The translations under genes were made by a program, and so were the position numbers. The notes below the pieces were generated by a model. The model had not been told where the DNA came from, did not search any database, and saw nothing but the letters and a program-made list of their open reading frames with translations. A DNA stretch of 41,846 bases from Flavobacteriaceae bacterium (GTDB taxonomy: Bacteria; Bacteroidota; Bacteroidia; Flavobacteriales; Flavobacteriaceae), in assembly GCA_028277085.1 (NCBI GenBank), contig JANQHL010000187.1, positions 1-41,846 on the forward strand, written 5' to 3'. This document shows, one piece after another, positions 34,111 to 41,846 of this stretch. Each line of letters starts with the position of its first letter. Position 1 is the stretch's first letter.

Positions 34111-34779
34111 TTATTCATTAAAAATCAAGTTTAATATTGAGTCAGTTTTATACTTTGGATGCTTTAATTTTTCTGCTGTTTCGTTCTTTATTTTCTTCCA
34201 CCCATACTGATACTCAAATATCCAAATTGAATCGGTTTTGGAATTTGTCTGTAAATGTAAAAGAGAAGCTTTATTTTTTATCTCAAACCACTTCATATAC
34301 CCAAACTCTAGACTATCGGCAGGAAAGTTGGATTGTCTTGGTAATTTTGCAAGCTGGTACAACTTTTTTGACTCTTTCCAATATTCTTTATACTCTGAAA
34401 CTTGATTTCTAAAATTAATTTCTTTTCCTCTTAATTTTCGATGATAACTAGTTAAAATAATACTCGACATATCATCAGGGTGTTTAATTCCTTTTCGTTT
34501 GAAAAAGCGACTTAATCGTGAACCTTTCCACAAATTCCAATTGTTTCTTATCCAAAGTCCTGTTCCAAAATGATAATCACCTAGAAAGTCATTTTCGTCC
34601 AGCTTTTTTATTTCTGTTTTTAATGAGTCACTGTAAAATTTATCAACTTCCAGAATAGCATCATCTAAATTTTTTGGAATATAAACGCCATCAATTTCCG
34701 ATTTGTAGGAATCGAATAAAACTGAACAACTTATAAAGGTAAGTGAGACTGATAATATGATTAAAGTTTTTTTCAGCAT
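34111..34779 (-). CDS. DUF6794-like lipoprotein (putative gene cassette 1)
   Basis: 222 residues. Signal peptide ends SLTFISC with lipidated Cys18. Residues 33-120 match the DUF6794 pattern as I remember it: IPKNLDDAILEVDKFYSDSL, then FGTGLWIRNNWNLWKGSRL and KHPDDMSSIILTSYHRKLRG. Function of the domain unknown. The ATG lies only 3 bases after the core GTTAGGC, inside the border repeat, as in integron cassettes; the stop lies just before the inverted border and the attC-like site. GC is low: two 60-base lines counted gave 30% and 35%, against 45% for one line of the next gene. There is no obvious promoter. Confidence 0.8.
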   Translation of the reverse strand: MLKKTLIILSVSLTFISCSVLFDSYKSEIDGVYIPKNLDDAILEVDKFYSDSLKTEIKKLDENDFLGDYHFGTGLWIRNNWNLWKGSRLSRFFKRKGIKHPDDMSSIILTSYHRKLRGKEINFRNQVSEYKEYWKESKKLYQLAKLPRQSNFPADSLEFGYMKWFEIKNKASLLHLQTNSKTDSIWIFEYQYGWKKIKNETAEKLKHPKYKTDSILNLIFNE

Positions 34780-34789
34780 TTTGCCTAAC
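34776..34789 (-). repeat. inverted repeat, 5' border of cassette 1
   Basis: On the minus strand GTTAGGCAAAATGC; GTTAGGC is an exact GTTRRRY core and the ATG is the start of the DUF6794-like gene. Just upstream (plus coordinates 34795-34821) is an inverted repeat TATATAG/CTATATA that may be the remnant of a preceding site. Confidence 0.65.
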
Positions 34790-34838
34790 TTGTTTATATA
34801 GCTGTAAAATACATCTATATACCCCCAAAATTGGAATA

Positions 34839-34862
34839 AAAGCGCTGCTTTTTAGCACCTTT
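34839..34862 (-). terminator. weak hairpin at the end of the glycosidase gene
   Basis: AAAG and TGCT arms pair with AGCA and CTTT around a loop of four T, with an asymmetric internal loop. It overlaps the stop codon and has no long T-run, so support is poor. Confidence 0.22.
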
Positions 34863-37192
34863 TATTTTGAGGGATTGCCTAATCGTATCGCTTCTCCTTT
34901 ACCCTTAACCTTTGCTCCATTCGGCCCTACCAATACCAACTCCCATTCCGGATTCGTCTGGGTCACCCTGATGTCCAATTCACCTCCATTTTTGGAATAC
35001 ACTATAGAAATTTGGTTATCGCCAATGGCCACATTTTCCAGGGAAGCTTCTTCCCATTTGTCGGGCATCTGCGGTCGGACTACTACGGTTTGGTTCGCGG
35101 CATCCGGTTGTATACCGAAAAACTGCTGCACAATAGGGTAGGCATAGCTGTAAATGTTCCAGGCCTGGACCATCATACCAAAGTCCGGGGATACTTCGTA
35201 CATACTGCCGGGAAGCGCGTAGCTGAAGGAACGTGTCATTCGTTCCAGGTAATTCAATGCTTCATTAGGGCGGCCATAATTATTTTCCGCCCGCGCCTGC
35301 ACACCGGTGGGTAAGGTCATCACGGCACCGGTATAGGTGAAGATAGGGGGTGCTTTGTAGGCTCCTTCGTCCGAACCAGCCGATTCGTCCCTGTCAATTC
35401 CGGTAACGAAGACCCCAAAAGGATTCACAAACTGTTTTGCGGTCTCCAAAGCTTTTAGTGCTTTGGTGGTATCTGCGATACCAACCTCCATGGGGGTGTT
35501 CACCACCCAATTGTGGTGTAATACAAAAGGCCTGGGATGTTCCGAAGGATTTTCCCGGATAAATTTCCGTGTCGCCTCCATTTCTTCAATAGCCCAGGGC
35601 TTGTCTAGAGTATCTGCCCGAATTATAGCATCTTCGATAAGATGGAGCGTTTGTTTATCTGTACCAATAAAATCTGCATAGGAGTTGAAATCCTCGGACC
35701 AGAATTTGGTGTTGATCTTTTCCTTAAGATCATCGGCAATTGCGGTGTACTTCTCCGCCAGCGCTGTGTTGCCCAGCGCTTCGGCCATTTGGGCAGCATC
35801 TATAAAACCTTTTTGGGAGTAGGCTGCTACATCGATCATCTCACTATCCAGCCCGTGAATTTCCATCATCCCAAATCCTTCAGGAAAGCCATTGCCGTCT
35901 GCATCATTGGCTTCCAGCAGCCATTGCATTCCTTTTTCCACAGTTGGGAAGTATTGCTCCAAAAAATCACGATCACCCGTCCATTGGTAGACACTCCAGA
36001 GTAAAGAGGCATACTGGGGGGTCTCATTAATATTGCCCGGATTGAATACGGTGCCATTGGAAGACATTTCATGAATGATCTTGCCGTTACCATTTACCGC
36101 ATTGGATACGCTATCTAGTAGCGCAATGGTCGTATAAACGATATCTTTTTGACCTATGGCCATATAGCCCTGCAGCGCATATTCGCTGTCCACGCCAAAC
36201 CACCAGGGGTAATCCGGAATACCCGCCCCAATGCCCGTACCTACCTCAGGAACGGTCCGCACCAACCAGTCACAATTGTATTTTAGCCATTCAAAGGTTT
36301 GTTCCATGGTCTTATCAGGGATAGTGAGTTTCGATTGATTGGCCAGGGTAGCATAGCGTTGTTGCTTGGCAGACAACAGCGTTGTGTATTCCGCTTTTAG
36401 GCGATCCATGGTGGCCAGCGTCTCATCCTTAGAAGTATAGGATCCTGCAATAAAAAAGTTGAGGATAGTTGTCGAATTAGGAGCAATTTGTAGGGGATAG
36501 CTAAGCCGATCCGCGCGGCCCAGTCCGCTGTATTTTTTCTGTGCTTCCTCGTAGCTGGAAGGAGGGGTATCCGACCCAAAACCTACAAACCATGGATTAT
36601 CCTTGTCTTTCACCAACCAGCCTTGGAAATCAGTAATGAACTCCGAGCTGTCTTCGGCATCGATCATTTCAGTACGTTCCCCAAGCCAGGTGGGGCGTAG
36701 ATCGGTATGGCCAGTAAATTCAAAATCCAGAAGTTGTTCGGAGGTGCCATTGTTCTTTAGCAAAAATTGTATTACAACTCCTTGTTCCCCATCCGGAACG
36801 AATTGAAGGCGCTCTACCGTGATTTCCTTTTGGGGAATTTGAAATAGATGCGAATTCGCCATGGGGAAATTAGTAAAGCGTTCTGCCTTATCCAGGGTGG
36901 TGGAGAAGTCCTCCCAACTCAGGACAACCTCAAAACCATCCATAAGTTTTATGGGATGGTTCCAGATACCGCTCATCTCCCCTTTGATATGCCAACCGAG
37001 TTCTGGAAAGGAACCATCCTGATGACCTACCATATACAATCGGTCGCCGGCGGTGACAAAGGGGGAATTGAGGTATGCTGTTTTGCCTTCGATTTTAGGT
37101 GCGGTTTCAAGGAGAGCAGCCAGGGTTTCTTCTTCTTGTTGTGCACAACAGCTAAGCAAAAGAATAGAAAATAGTGGCAGGAATGTTTTCAT
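34862..37192 (-). CDS. six-hairpin glycosidase-like lipoprotein (glycogen-debranching-like)
   Basis: 776 residues from the ATG at 37190-37192; the frame is open 39 bases further but the nearer start gives the lipoprotein leader MKTFLPLFSILLLSC with Cys15. The N-terminal 280 residues are a beta-sandwich; the catalytic (alpha/alpha)6 barrel follows, with TFEWLKYNCDWLVRTV, GIPDYPWWFGVDSEYALQGY, FPEGFGMMEIHG and EVGIADTTKALKALETAKQF. A short beta domain closes the protein. The fold is that of amylo-alpha-1,6-glucosidase and related GH families; I cannot name the exact family. It should act on an oligosaccharide in the periplasm or at the surface. It is divergent from the SprT-like gene. Confidence 0.8.
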   Translation of the reverse strand: MKTFLPLFSILLLSCCAQQEEETLAALLETAPKIEGKTAYLNSPFVTAGDRLYMVGHQDGSFPELGWHIKGEMSGIWNHPIKLMDGFEVVLSWEDFSTTLDKAERFTNFPMANSHLFQIPQKEITVERLQFVPDGEQGVVIQFLLKNNGTSEQLLDFEFTGHTDLRPTWLGERTEMIDAEDSSEFITDFQGWLVKDKDNPWFVGFGSDTPPSSYEEAQKKYSGLGRADRLSYPLQIAPNSTTILNFFIAGSYTSKDETLATMDRLKAEYTTLLSAKQQRYATLANQSKLTIPDKTMEQTFEWLKYNCDWLVRTVPEVGTGIGAGIPDYPWWFGVDSEYALQGYMAIGQKDIVYTTIALLDSVSNAVNGNGKIIHEMSSNGTVFNPGNINETPQYASLLWSVYQWTGDRDFLEQYFPTVEKGMQWLLEANDADGNGFPEGFGMMEIHGLDSEMIDVAAYSQKGFIDAAQMAEALGNTALAEKYTAIADDLKEKINTKFWSEDFNSYADFIGTDKQTLHLIEDAIIRADTLDKPWAIEEMEATRKFIRENPSEHPRPFVLHHNWVVNTPMEVGIADTTKALKALETAKQFVNPFGVFVTGIDRDESAGSDEGAYKAPPIFTYTGAVMTLPTGVQARAENNYGRPNEALNYLERMTRSFSYALPGSMYEVSPDFGMMVQAWNIYSYAYPIVQQFFGIQPDAANQTVVVRPQMPDKWEEASLENVAIGDNQISIVYSKNGGELDIRVTQTNPEWELVLVGPNGAKVKGKGEAIRLGNPSK

Positions 37193-37238
37193 TAACGCTG
37201 GTTTTCCTTCAAAAATACAAGATTCGAACAAAGATGGA

Positions 37239-37267
37239 TTTGGAACACAAAGAATCGGCTATTTTTG
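37239..37267 (+). promoter_or_regulatory. promoter of the SprT-like gene
   Basis: TTTG (37239-37242), 17 bases, then TATTTTTG (37260-37267), an exact TAnnTTTG box at permitted spacing. The GTG start codon begins only 5 bases after the box, so the mRNA would have almost no leader. Confidence 0.5.
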
Positions 37268-37271
37268 TGTT

Positions 37272-37889
37272 GTGGATGCAATCTTGCGAAAATACCTGCC
37301 GGAAAGGGCAGTGGCTCCTTGTTTTGAGCTGATCCGACATCATGGGGTACATTTAAAAATCGTAAATCATAGGGTAACCCGACATGGGGATTACAGAAGA
37401 CTCCCCAACGGCCAGCATCAGATTACAGTAAATGCCAGCCTTAACAAATACCGTTTTTTGCTCACATTGATCCATGAAATTGCCCATCTTGTGGCATTTG
37501 AACGTTTTGGGAAGGGTATTAAGCCTCATGGACGCCAGTGGAAAGAAACCTTTCGCGAGCTAATGTTACCGCTATTGCGTCCGGAAATATTTCCTTCAAA
37601 ACTGCTTCCTATACTGGCAAACCATTTTAAGAACCCAAAAGCCAGTAGCAGTACGGATGCGCAATTGTCGATCGCGTTACAGGCTTTTGACCCCAAAGCC
37701 AACAATGAGAAGTCTTATGTTTTTGAATTACCCAAGGGGAGTACTTTCCGGATTTATAATGGGAAACTATTCCAGAAAGGGAACAAGCGTGTTAAGCGCT
37801 ATGAATGTGTTGAACTCGCCACGGGAAGGCTCTATTTGTTCCAGCCCAACGCCGAAGTAGAATTGATAACCAACCAGACAACATCATGA
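37272..37889 (+). CDS. SprT-like zinc metallopeptidase domain protein
   Basis: 205 residues from the GTG at 37272 (MDAILRKYLPERAVAPCFEL). The frame is open back to 37053, but that part overlaps the divergent glycosidase gene and its leader. The zinc motif is His68-Glu69-x2-His72 (LLTLIHEIAHLVAFERFG), with His86 in KPHGRQWKETF as likely third ligand, the SprT arrangement. DYRRLPNGQHQITVN and LLPILANHFKNPKAS are conserved in the flavobacterial proteins as I remember them. Its stop overlaps the start of manC by 4 bases (ATGA), so the two are translationally coupled. Substrates are unknown; a role on DNA-protein crosslinks, as for Spartan, would be speculation. Confidence 0.85.
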   Translation: MDAILRKYLPERAVAPCFELIRHHGVHLKIVNHRVTRHGDYRRLPNGQHQITVNASLNKYRFLLTLIHEIAHLVAFERFGKGIKPHGRQWKETFRELMLPLLRPEIFPSKLLPILANHFKNPKASSSTDAQLSIALQAFDPKANNEKSYVFELPKGSTFRIYNGKLFQKGNKRVKRYECVELATGRLYLFQPNAEVELITNQTTS

Positions 37890-38965
37890 ACAAAAACTAT
37901 TATGCTGTGTTAATGGCAGGGGGAATAGGTTCCCGGTTCTGGCCGGTAAGTACTACTGCAAATCCGAAACAGTTTCATGATATGTTGGGGACTGGAAGCA
38001 CGCTTATACAAAAAACCTTTGATCGGCTGAGTCGGTTTATTCCAACGGATAACATTCTTATTCTGACTAATGCCCGTTATAATGATCTTGTGTTAGAACA
38101 ATTACCGGTACTGAAGCCCTCTCAGGTAGTACTGGAACCTGCTATGCGAAATACAGCGCCATGTATCCTGTATGCCGCTTTAAAGATCCAAAAAATGAAT
38201 CCCGAGGCCGTAATGATTGTCGCACCCAGCGATCATTGGATAGCAGATGAACAAGCCTTTGAAAATGACGTTACCAGCTGTTTTGAAAAGTGTGAGCAGG
38301 AAGCGGTACTGTGTACCCTCGGAATTACACCAAGCTACCCAAATACAGGTTTTGGCTACATCGAATATGAAAAACAGGATCCCAACCCAGTGAAGAAAGT
38401 AGTACAGTTTCGGGAGAAACCAGACCTGGAAACGGCCAAAACCTTTATAGCGCAGGGGAATTTCCTCTGGAATGCCGGAATTTTTATTTGGGGGGTTAAT
38501 ACCATTGTTGACGCTTTCAAGGCGCATCAACCTACACAATTTGAATTGTTTGATGAAGGGATATCTTGTTACAACACCCCGGATGAGCAGACTTTTATCC
38601 AGGAGAATTATGCCAAGGCAGACAACATTTCCATAGATTATGCTATCTTGGAACAGTCCGAAGCCATTTACACACTGCCGGCCACTTTTGACTGGAATGA
38701 TTTGGGCACGTGGGGTGCACTCTATGAAAAATTGGACAAAGACCCGGATGGGAACGCCGTGGTAAACGGAGAAACCCTACTCCAGGATACGAAAGGGAAT
38801 ATGATCCGTACCCCAAAGGGCAAAGTGATTGTAGTGGATGGCCTGGAAGATTATATTATTGTTGATAAAGAGGATGTGCTCCTAATCTATCCTAAATCCA
38901 AACAACAGGACATTAAAAAAGTTCGAGCACAAGTACAGGAAAAATTCGGCGATAAGTACGCATAA
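37886..38965 (+). CDS. manC: mannose-1-phosphate guanylyltransferase
   Basis: 359 residues. The nucleotide-binding signature MAGGIGSRFWPVSTTANPKQ is at 10-29. MIVAPSDHWIADE holds the metal-binding Asp, and FREKPDLETAKTFIAQGNFL, NAGIFIWGV and SIDYAILEQSEAIY are ManC/GMP segments. It makes GDP-mannose from mannose-1-phosphate and GTP for polysaccharide and glycoprotein synthesis. The C-terminal isomerase domain of the bifunctional enzymes is absent, which is normal in Bacteroidota. It overlaps the SprT-like gene by 4 bases and is followed after 2 bases by the DUF389 gene, so the three form one operon. Confidence 0.93.
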   Translation: MNKNYYAVLMAGGIGSRFWPVSTTANPKQFHDMLGTGSTLIQKTFDRLSRFIPTDNILILTNARYNDLVLEQLPVLKPSQVVLEPAMRNTAPCILYAALKIQKMNPEAVMIVAPSDHWIADEQAFENDVTSCFEKCEQEAVLCTLGITPSYPNTGFGYIEYEKQDPNPVKKVVQFREKPDLETAKTFIAQGNFLWNAGIFIWGVNTIVDAFKAHQPTQFELFDEGISCYNTPDEQTFIQENYAKADNISIDYAILEQSEAIYTLPATFDWNDLGTWGALYEKLDKDPDGNAVVNGETLLQDTKGNMIRTPKGKVIVVDGLEDYIIVDKEDVLLIYPKSKQQDIKKVRAQVQEKFGDKYA

Positions 38966-38967
38966 CT

Positions 38968-40422
38968 ATGGGGCAAAATTTATTTCAGGACGATGAAAAG
39001 CCGTTACAGAACGGGGGAGACGAGGTAAAAAAGGATTTTAAGGGACTGCTGGGCAGCGTTACCACCTTTGTCAGGGATTTGCTAGAAATTAGGAGTAACA
39101 CCGATCCTGCCGCTACAAAAGAATCCATTATTGCAGATATCCCTTTTAAAGGGCATACTTCATGGATTTTGGTGTGTTCCATTTTTATTGCTTCCGTAGG
39201 GTTAAATGCAAATTCTACAGCGGTCGTTATTGGTGCTATGTTAATTTCTCCCCTAATGGGACCTATTTTAGGGATGGGAATGTCCCTGGCTATTAATGAT
39301 ATTGACCTTCTCCGTCGTTCGCTGAAGAATTTTATCGTAATGGTGGTGTTAAGTGTGCTTACGGCCTATTTCTTCTTTGCCATTTTCCCTATTCGTGATG
39401 AATCTTCGGAGCTGTTAGCGCGGACCAAACCGGATATTCGGGATGTGTTGATTGCTTTTTTTGGGGGCCTCGCCCTGGTAATTGCCCGTGCTAAAAAGGG
39501 TACTATTGCCAGTGTTATTTTTGGGGTTGCCATTGCAACGGCACTGATGCCTCCTTTGTGCACCGTGGGTTTTGGTTTGGCCATTGGTAAGCCTTTATAT
39601 GCACTGGGGGCGATCTATTTGTTTATTATCAATACTATTTTCATTGGATTGGCCACTTTTTTGGTGATTAAGTACCTTCGATTTCCTATGGTGCGGTACG
39701 CCAATTCCAAGAGAAGGCAATTTATTGCCCGTGTTGCGTCTATAGTGGGTCTGGCGGTAATGATCCCGGCGGGGTATACCTTCTACAATGCCTTGTTGGA
39801 AGCGCGTTTTCGAGAACAAGCCCAGGAATTTCTTGCTCAGACCGTTGAAAGATATGAATTTGCGGGATCCGGGAGATATGTAGACAACCTAACAGATATC
39901 GCCTATGTTGACAATACAACCGCTTTTATAGAGGTGGTTTTTATGGGAAATGAAGAAGTGCCCGAAAACATCCTGAATTCCTGGCGTGCGCAAAAGAATG
40001 AATTTAACCGTTTAAAAAATGCGGAATTACGGGTGCTACAGGGCGGGAGAGACGACTCAGAAGAAAAGTTTACCTATGTGAGCGAATTGTATGAGGCAAA
40101 AAAAGCGGAACTTTTGACCAAAGATGAACGTATTCGGGTATTGGAAGAAGAATTAGCGAATCTAAGCCTAAGTGCTGCTCAACAAATTCCTTTTGCGGAG
40201 GTGGTTGCGGAAGCTCGAATCAACTACGAAAACCTGGCAGGGTTAGGATTTGGATACCGCATTCAAACCGATTTTAAGAAACTGGATACCCTTCCTGTCT
40301 TCGAGGTGAAATGGGACAATAACCTTAGCGCATCCGAAAAAGAAAAAACTACCCAAAAACTACTCAGTTGGCTGCGCACCAGACTTCAGGACTCCACGGT
40401 CGTACTTGAAGTGGCACAATGA
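38968..40422 (+). CDS. DUF389 family integral membrane protein
   Basis: 484 residues. An N-terminal soluble part (1-60) is followed by the DUF389 core of six or so membrane helices with ILVCSIFIASVGLNANSTAV, IGAMLISPLMGPILGMGMSL and VAIATALMPPLCTVGFGLAI, then a C-terminal soluble domain of about 200 residues with a Glu/Lys-rich helix (FTYVSELYEAKKAELLTKDE) that could form a coiled coil. The family is widespread in bacteria and archaea and has no established activity. It is 2 bases after manC, so co-transcribed. Its stop abuts the stop of the convergent metallophosphoesterase gene with no gap, leaving no room for a terminator between them. Confidence 0.88.
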   Translation: MGQNLFQDDEKPLQNGGDEVKKDFKGLLGSVTTFVRDLLEIRSNTDPAATKESIIADIPFKGHTSWILVCSIFIASVGLNANSTAVVIGAMLISPLMGPILGMGMSLAINDIDLLRRSLKNFIVMVVLSVLTAYFFFAIFPIRDESSELLARTKPDIRDVLIAFFGGLALVIARAKKGTIASVIFGVAIATALMPPLCTVGFGLAIGKPLYALGAIYLFIINTIFIGLATFLVIKYLRFPMVRYANSKRRQFIARVASIVGLAVMIPAGYTFYNALLEARFREQAQEFLAQTVERYEFAGSGRYVDNLTDIAYVDNTTAFIEVVFMGNEEVPENILNSWRAQKNEFNRLKNAELRVLQGGRDDSEEKFTYVSELYEAKKAELLTKDERIRVLEEELANLSLSAAQQIPFAEVVAEARINYENLAGLGFGYRIQTDFKKLDTLPVFEVKWDNNLSASEKEKTTQKLLSWLRTRLQDSTVVLEVAQ

Positions 40423-41846
40423 TCACTTTTTAAATAGCATCCCCGAACCTGGGATATCTTCATTTCCATTCCATGCCGGATACCAAAAGTGGGTTGTAGC
40501 ACCTTCATCTTCCGTGTCATAATCGTAGTAGCCTAGACCGAAACGAAGGCTTGACCAATTCTCATCACTACTCTGTGTAATATAGTCCAACGGTAATGCG
40601 ATCTCCATAGTAGCTCCAGATGAGGTCATTTGTACACTCGTTGTTACGGGAACGGGTAAACGCTTCTCGTTATATACCGGGTTTTCTTTTTTGAAGGTTC
40701 GCATATAGGCTAACCAATCCCTTCCTCGTCCTTCGCCGGCATTAAATGCACTTAGGTGCGTCGGACGTGCGTCAATACCCAGAACAATTCTATCCTGGTC
40801 CCAGTAAGAACCTTCTTCATCAATAAGAAAATTGTTGTCGGTGAGATCTATGGCCACGTAAAAGTTGTCTTCGTCATACGCCGTAGTAAATTTTAGGGAA
40901 CAGTCTTCATCCCCATCGAAATCAAAAGGACTTCCCTCGACATTTTCTAAAGTTGTCCATTGGGCGTCTTTCCATTCTTTTAGGTCCCCATCCAGTTTGA
41001 TTTTTGTCACTTTCCGAATCGTATTCTTGAGAAAAGGTTTGTAATTCAAGACCGATGAAAAACTAACATGAGGTTGTGTTTCAAATTCATACGTAATCGC
41101 TGCGTTTATTTTGAGAGGAGATAGTTCGGAGACAGCAGCCTTATTTAAATTTTTAAGGGTCAAATCAAAAGTAACTACGTCATTGGGTTCCACAATAAAT
41201 GAGGTCTGTTCCATCTGATAAAACAACTGATCATGGGCCTGGCCGGTCAGGGTAACCCTCATTTTAGTATCGCTGTGATTGGTAGCTTTTATTTGCGCAG
41301 ACACCTGCTCTGGAGTTGTTTCCTCAAGATAAACAGGACGGATCCGAATTGGAAACGGTTGATTTCGAACTAAATCTACCAGTTCGTCGGTAGCCACATT
41401 TTCGTCCCAAATACCATCCAAAAACAGGTTGGCTAAAATGGGGCCTTCATCCGTCATTGTCGCCCATACCACGTGGTCAAATTCCCCATACGCTTTGCCG
41501 CGCAAACGGCTTCCCCCTCCGGTAGTTGCCAGCGCAATGTACTTTCCATTATTCCTTTCGCTTTTCCAGTAGCGGTGGTAATGCCCAGCAAAAACATTGT
41601 GGTTTCTGCCGCTCAAAAGTGTTTCTACATCCTTCCATCGTTTGGTATCTTCCTGAACCCACAAGGGTTGATGTAAAAACACAAGGGTCCATTTTACAGC
41701 CGCGTTGTCTTCCAAAGCCTTTTTTATGTACTCAAATTGGGCATCATCAATGGTGCCGCGACCTGCCCCGCGGAGGTTGTCTTCGGAATTCAGGCAGAGA
41801 AAAAGGACATCCTTGTACACAAAATGATAGTAGGAAACTCCAAAAA
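40423..41846 (-). CDS. metallophosphoesterase with C-terminal carbohydrate-binding-like domain (5' end outside window)
   Basis: The minus frame is open to the window edge (FGVSYYHF-VYKDVLFLCLNS), so the N-terminal metal site is missing and about 474 codons are visible. The visible calcineurin-like part has FLHQPLWVQED and FAGHYHRYWK, the last being the GH-x-H metal motif, and HP in FLHQP. After a linker domain, residues from LDGDLKEWKDAQW to the end resemble a CBM9-like/DOMON sandwich (FYVAIDLTDN, DRIVLGIDARP, EIALPLDYI). It may act on a phosphorylated or cell-surface substrate. This domain order is seen in secreted Bacteroidota proteins. It is convergent with the DUF389 gene with zero spacing. 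Confidence 0.8.
   Translation of the reverse strand, partial: FGVSYYHFVYKDVLFLCLNSEDNLRGAGRGTIDDAQFEYIKKALEDNAAVKWTLVFLHQPLWVQEDTKRWKDVETLLSGRNHNVFAGHYHRYWKSERNNGKYIALATTGGGSRLRGKAYGEFDHVVWATMTDEGPILANLFLDGIWDENVATDELVDLVRNQPFPIRIRPVYLEETTPEQVSAQIKATNHSDTKMRVTLTGQAHDQLFYQMEQTSFIVEPNDVVTFDLTLKNLNKAAVSELSPLKINAAITYEFETQPHVSFSSVLNYKPFLKNTIRKVTKIKLDGDLKEWKDAQWTTLENVEGSPFDFDGDEDCSLKFTTAYDEDNFYVAIDLTDNNFLIDEEGSYWDQDRIVLGIDARPTHLSAFNAGEGRGRDWLAYMRTFKKENPVYNEKRLPVPVTTSVQMTSSGATMEIALPLDYITQSSDENWSSLRFGLGYYDYDTEDEGATTHFWYPAWNGNEDIPGSGMLFKK

Noticed and set aside
33427..34790. Integron integrase or transposase within the window
   Set aside because: No tyrosine recombinase or transposase motif was found in any gene near the cassettes; only the sites and cargo are present.
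37053..37271. Longer N-terminus for the SprT-like protein
   Set aside because: It overlaps the divergent glycosidase start and signal peptide, and known relatives begin near residue 74 of that frame.
1..41846. CRISPR array or phage region
   Set aside because: No regularly spaced direct repeats, cas genes or phage structural genes were seen.

Overview
The window looks like chromosomal DNA of a marine-type member of the Flavobacteriaceae (Bacteroidota). The evidence is two SusC/SusD outer-membrane pairs, the gliding and type IX secretion genes gldJ and porV, a two-lipoyl-domain pyruvate dehydrogenase E2, lipoproteins with short Bacteroidota lipoboxes, and several promoters of the TTG-N17..21-TAnnTTTG type. 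No phage, insertion sequence, CRISPR array or rRNA operon was seen.

Left part (1-20307) is an accessory nutrient-acquisition region. A partial Spy/CpxP-like gene and an outer-membrane barrel gene run leftwards. After a 647-base regulatory gap comes a SusC-SusD pair (1869-6281, +). It converges on a long FG-GAP/ASPIC-UnbV lipoprotein gene (6378-9701, -), which sits behind a second SusC-SusD pair (9823-14821, -). A divergent AraC-type regulator (15192-16064, +) leads into a GMC-type dehydrogenase and its small Gluconate_2-dh3-type subunit, which converge on a secreted Cys-type sulfatase (18511-20307, -). Together they suggest import and processing of a sulfated or oxidisable glycoside; the substrate cannot be read from the sequence.

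Middle part (20405-31606) is mostly core genome: queD, a tRNA-Val(GAC) followed by a tRNA-like remnant, a small unknown protein, a DCC-family thiol protein, murF, gldJ, porV, cdd, pdhA, pdhC, an M28 peptidase and a short-chain dehydrogenase. The gldJ-porV neighbourhood normally carries the sortase gene porU between them; here only 344 bases separate the two genes.

Right part (31654-41846) has an AraC/GyrI-like regulator, a GNAT acetyltransferase, and then two AT-rich genes (33427-34779, -) with the architecture of integron gene cassettes: each is bracketed by a 14-15 base imperfect inverted repeat that includes its start codon, and a 154-base attC-like hairpin lies between them. No integrase is in the window, so this would be an orphan (CALIN-like) array. 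It is followed by a lipoprotein six-hairpin glycosidase, a SprT-like zinc metallopeptidase overlapping a mannose-1-phosphate guanylyltransferase, a DUF389 membrane protein, and a truncated metallophosphoesterase with a carbohydrate-binding-like C-terminus.

The most unusual findings are the cassette array, the missing porU, the tRNA-like remnant after tRNA-Val, and the dehydrogenase/sulfatase/SusCD neighbourhood.
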